This document shows, one piece after another, positions 12,101 through 25,186 of a DNA stretch of 64,000 bases. The notes beneath the pieces were generated by a model. That model worked only from the letters and a program-made list of their open reading frames with translations, did not search any database and was not told where the DNA came from. This DNA is from Trogon surrucura (lineage: Eukaryota; Chordata; Aves; Trogoniformes; Trogonidae), in contig CM036618.1 of assembly GCA_020746105.1 (NCBI GenBank), positions 20,402,501-20,466,500 on the forward strand, written 5' to 3'. A program made the translations under genes and the position numbers. Within the stretch, counting starts at the first letter, position 1, and each line of letters opens with the position of its first letter.

Positions 12101-15100
12101 GCAATATACTTAAACCAAACATATATATTTTACTATAGTTAAATCTAAGTATTTTCACCTGTTTATAGAGAAAAATAGTATAAATCTTCCAATATAGATG
12201 CAAAATCTGTAGAAGTCTGGAAACTTTTCCAGGACATCCTCAAAATCTGATTTTTCCCAGCTGTAGTTCACATTCCATTTGCATGACAAGAAATCAATTG
12301 CTAGCAACCAAGCAACGTTGAGAGCTGCCTTATTCAATGTGTTACTTTACAAAAATACTCAGATGTCACCTGGTGCAAATATTTGGCTTATCAAACACTG
12401 AATACCAGAGTTATTTGCTAACAAGATAGTGACCTGGTGTTAATGTGCAATGAGAAGACTTGATGTGAAAGTTGGGGTAACTCATGGACATTTAGCTGCC
12501 TGTATCAGCTTCAGAGAACACGGCGGAGCCTGCCAGAAAATAGTGTGTTGGCCCCCTCCAGTGTCACAGCAAACTAAACATGTCAGCAGTGCTATGTTAA
12601 ATCAACATACCTGTTAGTTACTCACCATTTTGCATTACTCTGATCTTATGGTTCCACCACAGCAGAAAAAAAAATATTCTTCAGTAGCAGCTACATGTAA
12701 AGAAAAAAAAAATCCATGTTAGAACAGTAGACAATATTCAGGAGTCTGTCTAGTCTTAAGAAAGGAGTGTAACAAATAATTATACTTCAGGGAACAGATT
12801 TAAATGTGATGCTGGTGATATGCCAGATCTGGCCAGGGTTTGAGTAATTCTCTCTTTTTCTCATCTTCCCCTTCTTCCTTGTTTCTATTTTACAGTGAAG
12901 CATTTTATTCTGCATCTGAAAATTTTTATAGAGTTTTTTGTTAAACTTAACAGTATCTGTTCATTTCAGCTTTCTATCTATATAAACTGTTTTACATACT
13001 TCTGCTGCTACTTTCCCATGTACAGTGAAGAAAGTACTAAATTATGAAGAAAGCAGCACAAATGCCTGTGAAGAGACTAGAACCGCATGTTACAAAAGCA
13101 CTTTCCTCTTTATCTCAGTCACAACAATCTCATTTCACACAGAGAAAAAGAAGTGGAGATGACTTTAGAATATCATGCTGCTGCTTGGACCTTGCTGAGA
13201 ATGGTATCATTGCAAATTTCAGGCAACTGAACATCCCTCAGTCAGCTGAAATTGCTTCTCTGAGTTTAGTGCACCAAGGCTTTGAGAAGAGCTCCTCAGG
13301 AAAAGGTGAATACATCTCCTTTCTCACTCATTTTTCTCTGGAATTCTTGCCACAGACTTGGAACCAATGCTTATGGGAGACTGCAAAAAGGGTCTTACAC
13401 TACTCTAAATAAAATACATACCTCTTACTCAAGGTTGGGAAAACCAGAGAGCTTTCCTACTGCTTGTGAAAGGGCTGGCAGAGTTGTGCTGAACACCTTT
13501 TCGCAGTATCCTCCTCTAGAGCTGTCACTGCTGCCTCTATTTACCAGTGAAATGAGTTTGCACTTCTGGAAGTCAAGAATCACCTAAACTCAACTGGCTG
13601 CACATCACAGTTTGACAAATGACCTAGGACCATCTCTATCACTCTGTACAACTTAGAACATTTCCCAGCACTGGGAAGACCTGGCCAGCATACACAAGGA
13701 AGCAACTGCAGAAAACAAAGTCCTCCTAGCACATCTGAAGGCTTACAGTAGCTTTTTGGGGGAGGAACATCTTTAAAAGGCTTTTGATGTCTGGACAAAG
13801 ATTGGAAAGGACTATTTTGAAGACATAATACACTTGTGCAGCTTCAGTAACAAGTCACCCAATAAATGCTTTGCAGAATGAAGACTGTGTAAAGTTTCAA
13901 AAGACTTTCACCTACATCTACACTCAAGTCTCTTGCCTTGCAATAGGCCACAAAGTCCTGCTGTCAATCTCATTCCAGAGTGAAGAACAGAATTAGGATT
14001 TTTTCAGAAAAACCCTCTCCCATACTTAGTGTAATTACATTAATGTAGAAACCTAAACCGCCAGCAAAACAGTTCTCTATTCACTCCCTCTGACATGTTA
14101 TTATTATAGCTTTTGGTTTTTTGTTTGCAAATTTAGTACAGGTGTCAGGATGACTTCCACGAGCATTGCTGCATTGCAGTGGTATATGAAATAGGGACAT
14201 TGTGGCTCTGAGTTAAATGTGTGCTACATGGGCACCTGTTATTCCTTCTTGTCCTTTGGTCCTAAGTACCAAAAAGGGTTTTGTGAGCAAGATATGGGTG
14301 AAGTAAGGATATCTTCAGTGTGTTACAGTGTGTACATTTTACAGCTGTGACATCAACTTGTACCATTGGCAGCTCTGCAGATGGCCTTCCCAAGGAGCTC
14401 CTGACAGACCTGGAAGGAACACCAAATGGGACTGTTTTGGCGGTTTAGTTAGTTGTTTTTTAATATAGGTTTTGACTAAATAGCCACATGAGAGGAGAGG
14501 CTGGTAAACAAAGTAGCAAAATTGAAGCCAAGGTCAAACTTGAAAAGCTTCAAGCATTTCTGGTGACTTGACTTCAGCTGTGTTGGTGGATGCCCAAAAC
14601 ATTATATTCAAGGGATTAAGATTCAACTCTTTTTCCAACATTATCTCGGACTTTGGCAAAGGACCTCCCCCTAGGCTGATATTTCCTCTAGATTTGAATG
14701 GATCCTTCTCCCAATTTTACAGAAAGCCATAAGTTGCAGAGAACACAAAGCATTTGTCTCGTATAGAGCTTCACTCAAAAGATTTTGAATGAGGAGGACA
14801 GTAAGAAATGGCTCTCTAAAAAATCCTGTCAAACAGTCTGTAGGAAACAGGGATTACACTTTACTAAGATGTTGGCAGGCTTTCATTGGCTGGATGATAG
14901 ACTAGTTCTGCAGTGCCCTTTGACTGATGACTGCAGCCAGATGGATACCAGCATCAGAGGCCAAAAACCACTGGGTTCCCAGTAACACTCGCAATTGTCT
15001 GACATCTGCTGCCTGCAACCACGCAGTGACACGGCCATCCCACCAGCAACTCCATCACCTGTCAGAGAACTCACAGCAGGCTTCCATGGGATATTTATGT

Positions 15101-16499
15101 ATAAAGCGCTTATGCAAGGTACAGAGTTCTTCAGTGAAAAGTAAAATGCCATTACAGTTCTAAACAAGTGTGTTAAATTTATATATTTTAAAAAAGCCAT
15201 CCCAAATTAATTCTAGCTTTATAAAATCATATAATTGGCTTTATATTTTCTCATTATCCAGTAACTACTGATTTTTTGAAAGACACTAAGCATTTTAGGG
15301 AACTATAAAGCACAGGCTGAATATAGAAATAAGTATCTTGGCAGAAATATGCAACTTCTCTAGCATTTGAACTGATTAATAGGCAATCAACTATCTAATA
15401 AAACCATGTTATGTCCAATAATATAAAAAATGTTCTACACAGAAATGTAAAAGTTCAAGAAAATTGGAGAGTCATACCTGAACGGAAGCAAATATGCATT
15501 TTAAGAGAGTTTTTTTAAACAGTCTGCTTTCTTTTGATCAATTTATTAGTATGCTCAAATACTTCAATATTATCTAAGTTCCTGTGGTAAGTAAGAATAT
15601 GCGGTACGCTACGTAACTGATTAAACCCATTAAAACATTATGGAATAGTAAGATTTTAGTATATTAATTTCAGTAGGTTAGTTTCACTAATAGTGCTTTG
15701 ACTTTGATTTTTTTTGCCAACGTCTCCCCAACGACCCATTCACAAAATACATTGAGCCATCATTCTAATGAAAAATCGTGCAAACAATAGGAACATATCT
15801 GATTTAATTCATGAATATTGCAACTATTGCAAAAGATAAAATGAAGACCTTACCTTAAGCCTTTAGAATACTTTTACTATATTTATTACTGCTATTACTC
15901 ATTGATGGGTTACTCTTATTCAGTGATAGTTAACATGATTTAAGATAACTCCTATTTTTAATAGCATTTCCTAAAAGAATCATTATTACTATTAACATCT
16001 TAAATAATACTTAGCCATTGGAGTTCTGTTAAGTGAAGAGCTAAAGTTAGCTGGTAAAGGAGCGCTTTGAATGTTTCACATTTTAAAATAATCTATAAGG
16101 TAGATATATTTATACCTAATATCAAAATACCTTTTAAGAAGCAGCAGAACTGATAAAATAATTTGTGAAACATCAAAAAAGTCTTTTGAAATGCAAAATC
16201 TTATGGTGGTTATGCAATACTTACTTAATTAAGCATACAGTTAACCTTGGCACATTACATTATGAGCAATTTAATTTTATCTACCTGAATTTTGCCTGTA
16301 ACTTTCTAGCCTCTAGTAGTTTAACGATACAATGCTTTAGGCTACTTTTCACCAGTGGGTAACTTCAAGGACATAAGAAATGGCTTCCACAGGGATAATG
16401 ATAGCATTGGTTCCCAAACAGCGGGGATATTCATTTGGGAAATCTGTTTTACAACACTGAGGCCTTAATTAGTAAAATGCAGTGAAACCTTTTAACAGG
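9169..16499. other. Long unassigned non-coding stretch
   Basis: About 7.3 kb without a recognisable transposon or gene. It includes an A14 run at 9291-9304. Parts (10030-10340, 12480-12560, 13040-13800, 14340-15070) are less AT-rich than the surroundings. The longest open frame is 10449-10862 plus (137 codons), with one of 122 codons at 13044-13412 plus. Neither resembles a known protein or shows a clear exon structure. Confidence 0.5.
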
Positions 16500-16690
16500 A
16501 AAGATGCACTGTAAACATGGAAAGGTGCACTGTAATACCGGGATTAACTTCATCTTCTTAATGTTTATATTTAATACCAATGGAGGAGAATTATGACAGA
16601 TACCCAGTGTGATTTATTAGGGTTTATGATCACGGATAAACATCACCCTCAGGCTTCGGCCGCTGCCTTTTTACATTTATTTCCATAGAA
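16500..16690. promoter_or_regulatory. Candidate conserved non-coding / enhancer-like element
   Basis: Balanced base composition, several homeodomain-like motifs including GGGATTA (bicoid/OTX/PITX-type core) near 16539, an AT-rich stretch with TTATTAGGGTTTATGATCACG, and a GGCCGC core. No coding frame fits. This is a by-eye impression of constraint only. Alignment across birds would decide it. Confidence 0.2.
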
Positions 16691-19600
16691 GATGCAAGGA
16701 AAAAAAACTGCTACTTTCGCTGTGCACAAAGATCTGTCAAGTCTCACATATGTAGTAAGATGCTCTTTCTGTCAGCCTGCTCTTTCCACATCCTTGATAT
16801 ATGCCTCCCGCACTTGTTGTGTGCCACCACACTTCCCTCCTGCTCTGTTATTTCTTGTGCCGGGGGCAACTGACTGGCAAGTCCCCAGCTGGTGGCATCT
16901 AGCCCACAAAGTCAGAGAGGTAAAAAAGGCAGTGAGGCTGTTCTGCATCCCAGGAACCATACATTCCTCCACAGCAGAGTCAGACTACTGATGCCCCAGT
17001 GCGAAAGTCCCACCTGTCACACAACTGTGCACTGTTGGATCAGCCTCAGCCACCAAGAAGTTGCTAGCTTAGAGGTCTGAAAAGAACCACACTGCTGTTT
17101 CAGATATCAATGATTTTGCAAATTTTGTTATTCGTTGTACATTCCACATCTGTATATTTTGATGACATGAAGTGACCACAGAAGCCGAGGTACAAAACTC
17201 CTATTTCCCTTAGGCAGGGAGCCAGTGAAATCTCTCAGTCTTGAAGACAAGGACTACGGTAACGATGTAGCCAACTCAAGCTCTGGCTGCATCCACCCAT
17301 CCTCCCTGAGACTTGACAGAATGGTCAGCATGGCCCTGGCCACCACCAGCAATAATCCTTCCAGGCTGACCCAGCCAGCAATACACCACAAACTATTCCC
17401 AAAGGATATTTGGCCACAGTCACTCTGAAGAAGTCATGTGCTGCTGCCAAACCATGTCAATGTTGCTTCACCTCCAAGGCAGCAGCCTGTCCCTCAGGTG
17501 TCCTTCAGTGCTGCTCTCCACAGATTCTGTGAAGCGAAGTCACCTCCCTCCTTCTGTCCACACATTTTTGGTAGTATGGTTTTAATTAGCAGCACATGGG
17601 AGAATTGAAAAGAAATTCTACTGGTAGACAGCAGGATCAGAAAATATTCTTCTTAATACTCTCTGGCACACCAGGAGAACAACTGGCCATGTGCCAAGTT
17701 TCTATCAAAAAAAACAGTTTTGGTACTTGCAATTAAATGGACACATTTACTGTTCCAAATTTTCCAGCTGGATCTGGATGTGCAAGCGATTGAAATAATG
17801 GCAAAAGTTGACCAACGTGAAGTGCTCAGGCCTGAGGTGTGTGGCAGATGGATATTGCCATCAAAGGATATTGAATATTTGTCCTTTGGTAAATCGTACA
17901 GACAGCAGAAAAAAACCACAACAATGCAGGTAGTGATTGATGCGCTTGGATGGAAGGAGAGAATGGAAAAAAAGAGTTCAGGGAGGTGGCCTAAGACTTG
18001 CTAGAACCAGGTGGAAAACAGGCAAAGTGAGAATAAAACAGCCATAAGTGAGAAAACAGGAAAACAGGCATCACTGAGAATAACCCTTTTTATACACAGT
18101 CATTATCACAAACAAGTTTTATGGTGGACGCAAAGACAGAAAAATCCAGTCACTTCAGACAATAAACTACGTGTGTTCAGGCACAGTCACTTTCAGGATA
18201 TTTTGAACGCACGAATCTAAAAGGTAAGTAGAATTTTCTGTGAAAAAATATTTTGGAGTTTCAAATGGTGTTTCAAGGCATCTCTGTGTATCAACTTTTA
18301 GAAACTCGCATGTCAAGTAGCTCTCGGTGCTCATTTGGGTTTTTCTTTTTTGGTTTTTTTTCATGTCATGAAGTCAATATTCTTTTATAGATTTGTAGTA
18401 GGAGTTAAGCTTTTCACCGCTTCCTCCTTCCAGTGCTAACTTGTTTCAAATACAAATTAAGTGCTATAGAGCTAAATTGTTCTTTCAAATTTGCTATGAG
18501 GCAATTTACCATTCCCGCAAATCCAGACCAAAAATAGAATCAAGGTTCGTGTTTCTTGCAGAAAGCTTAAAAAAGTCTATTCCAGTTTGTGAGGCATGTG
18601 CTGAGAGTTCCTGTGTGTTATAGCAATTCTTGCCAAATCACAGTAGCATCACAGAAGCAACCTTCCCACTCTTCCTTCGCAGGTTGTATCTCACATTAAC
18701 GTAGAATAATCTGTATTAGAACTACCACATTGCCAAGAGCAAATAATGGAGACTGACACAGTGGAGCAAATATATTGTACTTTCATATTAATATATACTT
18801 GTTCACTTGCTTTTTTTCTTGTGACTTAGGTACAGACAAATACATCAGGAATATCTTATGATGAACTGTTAGAGGCCTCTCCTAATAACAAAAAATTGAA
18901 ACACTGATCATTTTCCATTTGTTATGAATGTTATATTTACCTTTTAAAACCCAGATAAAATTACATTCCGGTTAAAGGTCACACTAAGGATCCAAATTTA
19001 AGCTTTTCTGAAATACTGAAGGTGTGAAGTTTATTTTTTTTCTTGCAAGAAGAGGGTTTCATTTGTTAGTTAAGACTGATCACATTTAGGAATGCAGTAC
19101 ATGTTCAGATAAATAAATAACAGTTACTAGCAATGTATACAATTAGAATAGTGGAAGAAATTAGACTTGAAAGTCATTTACCCAAATATATTTACTCATA
19201 AAACAAGAGAAATAAATTTTCCTATTTGTAATAAATTTCAAAGTACTTTAAGCATACATCTGGATAGATTTATTAGAAGACATAAACAAGCAGTTCCAGT
19301 ATTTGGAAATCAAGGGTGTCAGTGCTTTCTTCCCAAATTGTTGGTGATTGACTTGAGAGCTGAGGTCACTATCTTGCCATCAACTCATGTTTTCTAGACA
19401 GATGGCAACTACAGATATTCTTGGGATGAAACAAGGCACTGATGTAAGGCATAATGAATGTGTGACAAGAATGATACTAGGTGCCAAGAAAATTCACAAG
19501 ATACAGTTCTAGAACTGTTTCTCTAGGGAAAATAAATTGTTTAAATAATTTGAGAGGAGACTTTGCTTTAAATCTCATCAAAATCCCAGATGGGATGACC

Positions 19601-20659
19601 AAAAGTGTATGTGTTTCATTTTAGCTCGTGGGGGAGTTTTCTGCTCCGGCTGCTTCTGAAAACAGGACAAGCTGTAGATGTAACACATGAGACAACAGTG
19701 CAATAATATATTCCTGTTTGAAGGCAAAGGACCCTCATCATTCACTGGCTTTAGGGACTGCTTTACATGCAGTGAAAGTCAGATGGAGGGCAGCGGCTGG
19801 AAATATATGAATTTGAGGGTCGCAGTTCAACAGACTGTCTTTGCTTTACCTAGCCATGAACAAGTATCGGTTAGGATTTTTTTCTAACCTGTCTCAGTCT
19901 TACTTAGCCTATATGTGTACTGAGGAGTAGATTCAGTACTGTAAACACATTTTAACACTGTTGTCCCCTGTGGCTTCCCTTAGACTCCTTTATATAAAAT
20001 CGCTATCACTGCTGTAAACCAAGATGAAGTCTAACACGCCCAACTTCAAAGCGACCAGGCAGATGAGCCTTAGGCCTAAAAAATTTAAGTACTTAAAATA
20101 AAGGTTAATTTAGTGCCAGAAAAACCTAATTCTGACTAATTTATTTTAGTTTAATGCATGCCTGGAGGCTAAGCCCAGAGCTAAGGGTGGCACAACATCT
20201 GAGGCTCACCCCTTCCTTGCTTTTGTCTCGCTCCAGGGAGTCAGTAAGTTACTACTTGCACTTCAAAGGCCAAAAGTCACCCCTTAGGCCAGCTAACAGG
20301 GGGACTGTAGATGGAAGCAAGGCTTATCCCATTCTGCTCTGCCTCTTTACAGCCAACTTGACCCTACTAAGAGATGCCTTGAGAGCACCAAGATCCAAAA
20401 TAAAGTATTATCCAAACACTCATCTGTAGGATACAGTGGCAAAGAGATCCTCAGGTTATTTAATTTTTTTCTGACTTTACTCACTTCCAGCACAGCAATA
20501 ATATGCCAGGATATGCTGGGTGGGCAGCATACACTTAGTGACAACAACCCAATATAAACAACATGGTTGGAAGACAAAATGATTTGTGGTTCTGCGTATT
20601 TGAAACATTTTTTTTTGACCAATATATAAAAGAAAAAATAGTTTATACAGATTAAAATC
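16691..20659. other. Unassigned non-coding stretch
   Basis: No transposon was recognised. 16690-17550 is noticeably richer in GC than its surroundings but contains no recognisable protein. A stretch at 17768-17888 has a pyrimidine-rich acceptor-like start and a GTAAAT donor-like end and is open on the plus strand. It was judged too weak to call. Confidence 0.45.
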
Positions 20660-21034
20660 TTGAAAAGAGAAGACTTTGGGGGGACCTAATAGCTGCCTTC
20701 CAATACTTGAAGGGATCCTACAGGAAGGCTGGGGAGGGACATTTTACAAGAGTGTCGACTGATAGAACAACGGAAAATGGGTTTAAGTTGAAGGAGAATA
20801 GATTTAGATTAGATCTTAGGAAGAAATTCTTCAGCACGAGGGTGGCAGGACTTTGGAATAAATTGCCCAGAGATGTTGTGGCTGCCCCCTCCCTGGAGAT
20901 GTTCAAGGCCAAGTTGGACAGAGCCTTGAGTAGCCTGATCTAGTTGAGAGGCGTCCCTGCCCATGACAGGGAGGTTGGATTAGATGATCTCTAAGGTCCC
21001 TTCCAGCCTAAGCCATTCTATGATTCTATGATGA
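20660..21034 (+). mobile_element. CR1 LINE 3' end, 5'-truncated
   Basis: Plus-strand CR1 covering the last part of ORF2 and the 3' UTR. A 78-codon open frame (20707-20943) holds the usual C-terminal blocks: TENGFKLKENRFRLDLRKKFF, LWNKLPRDVV and LEMFKAKLDRAL. It is followed by the conserved 3' UTR with GGTTGGATTAGATGATCT and the tail TTCTATGATTCTATGATGATT at 21016-21034. The C-terminal peptide and UTR differ from those of the copy at 8544-9168, so this is a different CR1 subfamily. Confidence 0.94.
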
Positions 21035-24031
21035 TTAAATAATTCCAGATGAGTTTGAAGACTGATTTCAAATCTTAACCAACATAGGTTTATATTTTCA
21101 AGTATTTAACATGTAATTAGAAACTTTGCAGAATTTTTAGGAAATGGAAGGGAAAGGACATAATGGTATTGAGACCCTATCTTCATGTGATGGATTTCTG
21201 TCCTTGCTTTGATTGCTGCTGTTGACCTTCAAACATCTTTTATCACATTATATCCATAAGTTTGTTTTATTATCTTCACTTGGTCTAATTACCTGCATGA
21301 TTCTATACTTTTCCCTACAGGGAAATATACTGCTGAAGTTCGGGGTTTTAAATACTAATTAAAAAATTCATTAGTGTGCGAATTAATTTCCACTCTTTGT
21401 ATTTTCCTCTCCCTCTTGATAGCCATCAGAATCAGATAGTAACATAGTTGTTGCCATACTTTAATTATACTGTTAGTATTCCTTTATCCACCTGTGGTAT
21501 AGGAAAATAAACTTTGCTACATCCAGTCTAAATGCAAAGCCATCTGAACTGTATATCTAATAGGTTTAAATATAAATAAAAATTCTTTGTGCTGTATAAA
21601 TAGTTCAACTGTGTTCCTAACATTTCATTATGCATTTTGTATGTGGAACAATGTTTTAAAATATCCTTCTTAAAAGTATTCTTAGACAATATATTGAAGG
21701 CTGAGTTTATGAATTTAATTTGTTGTGATAAGTTGTATACAAATGCACTACAAACAAGTGTGAAACCACTTCCAGTTTCTTACTTGAGTGTTCATTCATG
21801 TACTACAATGCTTGCACACACACAGTTTCATGAGAGTATAAGGTTGTGAGTAGATTAGTGGTAGCTTTTTATTCCTACATGTGCAAGTTAGTGACTGAAG
21901 TAATTGGTCAGGATTCAATGGCATAGGATTCAGATTTGTTATGGAAAAATATAAATATGTCATGACTGCTGTGAAAACAAGATCCAAATTAAGACTAATT
22001 TGTGAAGTCACATAAATATGTAACAATACAGTGGGAGCATCTGTGCCTGTTGAGCCTCATCAATATGTCCTATTGGTTCATAAGGAGCACTGGTTCATAA
22101 TAGTATTTAAAATGCTGTTAACTACCAGCCCAAGCGTCTAATCAGTTATGTGTGCATCTTTCACTCTACACAGTTTCATTTGGTTTTGTGTTTTGTTTTT
22201 CCTGTGACAAAGTTGAATGAATAAAGCATCAGAAGAGTTCCTTTGTGCTGTAATTCATTAAGTTCCTGTCCAGTTGACCTCTATCAGTCTGTATTAAATT
22301 TAATATAAAAATGTCTCTTTCTAGATTAGGTTCTCGTTTATCATAAAAACGATAGAAATGGCTGTCGTAATTCTTGCTCCACTAAGGCTGAAGTAATTTT
22401 AAATTACAACCTTATACACTGCAGGATAGAAAAATTTCTTCAAAACTCAGCTAGGATGATAGGGTCATATTGGTGCAGCAGTAACTCAGGTCCCTATTGT
22501 GAATGCTGGGCTGGTATTTTTCTGAGTTTGACAGGATAGAAGTGTAGAACTGCTACTGCTACTGCTTTTTCTTACTCTGCCCCCTGTTTCTTCAGTTGCT
22601 TTCTGCACATTTACAGAGCCCTAGCAGGAGAGGTTAAACCTCCAGATCTGTTGCTCAAAAGTACAGATGGAAGATATGGATCTCCTCTGTTGAGGAGGAT
22701 TTGAGTCTGGAGTTCTACATTCCAGATGACTACTGAATTTTTCAGGATGTTGTAGTTACATAATTACAAGAGGGGTTTCCAGGCTGCAAATCTCAGTGGA
22801 GAAGAAATGTGCCAGTCACATCTCTTTTCTCCTGGCATCTCCTGTGGGAAGTTTAGGCATATCTTTACCACTGCCACTTTTTCAAGTGCTGGCTAAATTC
22901 CCTTTGGACTTCCCTAGTTTGCTGTATGACACGTATAAAGAATTTAGAGAAATAATTTTCATTTTAAGTTCAGAGAAACCTAGATGAAGAGCTACCTAGA
23001 TGTTTTAAGGTTATATGTGACAATAATAAATGTTAACATTCCCAAGTTTCTTTGTATAACTGACTCTATATTCCTTTATAGCTCTGCTTTAGCTCCCCCG
23101 ACTACATTTTTCAGATTTAAGTAGCTCTGAAGTGTCTTTGTTTTTTGGGAATCTGTACTTACACTTTCTGAAAACTGGCTCTAATAAGGTAATTTCAATT
23201 ATTTGGTGATAAATCCAGAAATACGAAGATCACTGATTTCTGAAAATCCACATATATATATATATACACATCTGTACACAGACATCGCCTGACTCACATA
23301 CTTAACTCAATCTTCCTAACAAATAAAGTATCCACTGTTTCTTAATGCCAATACGTATCATTCAGAAGCTCATGAGAAAGCAAAGTGGAAGATCAACAAC
23401 CTGATCCTGCCCACTCTTATTAACAACATACAAAATTAAGGTTTCAGAGGACCAGGCTGACAATGTTATTCCTTCTGCTGTCTATAAAGTGCAGAAAAAA
23501 TTTACCGTAAGAAGACGTTTGCATTCATTCGTATCAAGTAGCATTCCCACTATCACGTACAAGATATACTATCTCCTATTATGCTGAACACAAGCTGGTA
23601 CGGTTCAGTAATGAATGCATGCAAGTCTAAAGAGGCAATTTCAGCTGGCTGTTATCTAGCTGGGTCAGAGTTTAGATAGGGAGGCACAAAAGTCGAAAGA
23701 GACAAGCAGCATAGGTGGCCTGTGGATAAAGAGGTTCATTCTTCTGTGCAATCAATCACCTTCAGGGACAGAGAGTTTGCTTCATGAGCAGAGAAAACAA
23801 ATACACATATGACTGAGAGGGTGAAACTAGCTTTGAAGAGACATGATTACATTTGACTGAGTAGTGGCACACTGGTTTCATCTAAACATCCAGTTTAGAT
23901 TACACCACATAAACACACGCTCAAGGGACTGAGTATGTGCTAATTCCCCTTAACTTTGCACTGGTTATTTTCCAGTTTCAGTGAAAAATCCTATTCACAA
24001 CTAATCAACACTCAGGGAGAGAAAAATGAAA
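21035..24031. other. AT-rich non-coding DNA with a short TA repeat
   Basis: Contains an alternating AT run at 23252-23266. No gene or transposon was otherwise recognised. The frames at 21637-21849 plus and 21796-22026 minus look like non-coding translation. Confidence 0.5.
23252..23266. repeat. (AT)n microsatellite
   Basis: Fifteen bases of alternating A and T, about seven units, flanked by CACA-type dinucleotides. Confidence 0.9.
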
Positions 24032-24350
24032 CTCACAACCTCTCTGGGAAACCTGTGCCAGTGCAGGGTCATCCTCGCAATAACAGAGTGTTTCCTGATG
24101 TTCAGAGGGAGCGTCTTGTGTTTCAGTTTGTGCCCATTGCCTCTGGTCCTGCCTCTGGGCACCACTGGAAAAAGCCTGCGTCGCCAGGTCATTTTTTTGT
24201 AAAGCTGCTCTCTAGCTGGGCAGTTCCCAACGTGTACTGGTGCCTGTGTTTGTTTCACCCCAGGTGCAGGACTTTGCACTTCCCTTTGATGAACTGCATG
24301 AGGTTCCTGTTAGGCCATTTCTCCAACAATTTATAGATGAGTATCAGGAC
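24032..24350 (-). mobile_element. CR1 LINE fragment, internally deleted, lacking its 3' tail
   Basis: A minus-strand CR1. From about 24350 down to 24195 the minus strand matches the ORF2 region after the RT, seen on plus as GCAGGACTTTGCACTTCCCT and GAGGTTCCTGTTAGGCCATT. From about 24180 down to 24032 it matches the last ORF2 segment, seen on plus as CTGGGAAACCTGTGCCAGTG. The 200-300 bp that normally separate the two are missing, with a short T-rich junction near 24190. The usual 3' UTR and octamer tail are also absent, so the copy has been rearranged or eroded at its 3' side. The overlapping frames on both strands are by-products. Confidence 0.85.
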
Positions 24351-25111
24351 TCATCCCACTAGAGAAACCTGGGACTGGCCAGCCCTTCCATTTGACAAGA
24401 GGTGAGGAGAAGGTAATCCTCCAGTAAGGAAAGAATTTATAAAGAGGTGATTTAGGAAGAAGCCACAGAACTAAGAAGGCAGATTTCTACTGGAGTAAAG
24501 ACAGTGCTACTCTTTTTTAATCAATAAACAAAATCTCAGTCCATCATTCCAGAAACAGGAGTCAATCCTGTGCCCAAAGAACCGAGAAAGAGGAAAAGAA
24601 AATTATTCTAGCTGGTGTATGAGTTTCACTGTTCTTGAACAGCTGCAGCTCTAGTTAAGCACCCTGCCAAGAGTTTAAAATGCAACATAGCATCACATAT
24701 TCCATAGCTGGGGTCACCACCATTTTGTTCCATTGCAAGTCTGGAATCACTGAAGAAATAAATAAGTAAATGAGAGCAGAAGATGGTGTTTTAACTTCAG
24801 AAGCTGATTACCAGGCTGTACTGTTTTTCAGAAAACTGATATTGCTAAAGTGGATAAAGAAAAATGGAACATGTGAATTTGTTCTTGTGTTCACTATGTT
24901 CTGCCTGCACAGATGCACAAAAGGTCATATGTATCTTTGAACAGGAAATGATTGCCTTTGACATATAAGTCAATATAGCTTTAAAAGTGTGAGGAAGTAT
25001 AACCTGACACAAAGCTCACCCTGCAAATCTCTCCCTCAGTTTCTCTCTGATAATGTGAAATGAATAAAAATTCCTTCTCTTACCTTCTATCCTTTTTCTG
25101 TTTGAATGTTA
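24351..25111. other. Non-coding DNA, nothing recognised
   Basis: No open frame, transposon or RNA gene was recognised between two CR1 fragments. Confidence 0.5.
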
Positions 25112-25186
25112 GGACCTTCTAGTTGATTTGCCTGCCACAATGGGAAGTGTCTTATTCCAGCCTAGGCCGTTCTATGATTCTACGAT
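25112..25186 (+). mobile_element. Short CR1 3' tail fragment
   Basis: About 75 bp on the plus strand matching the end of the CR1 3' UTR: CTAGTTGATTTGCCTGCC, then TTCCAGCCTAGGCCGTTCTA and a tail of two octamer-like units (TTCTATGATTCTACGAT). It is an extreme 5' truncation with an internal deletion of the TTGGACTAGATGAT block. Confidence 0.8.

Noticed and set aside
13044-13412. 122-codon plus frame with fairly balanced composition
   Set aside because: No recognisable family, no start context, no splice signals, and an overlapping frame in another phase (13282-13587). Better explained as chance.
17768-17888. Exon-like stretch on plus (acceptor TTTTCCAG, donor GTAAAT)
   Set aside because: Donor is weak and the peptide resembles nothing; kept only as a remark.
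23956-24336. Plus-strand 126-codon frame with protein-like composition
   Set aside because: The whole stretch is a minus-strand CR1 fragment; the plus frame is incidental.
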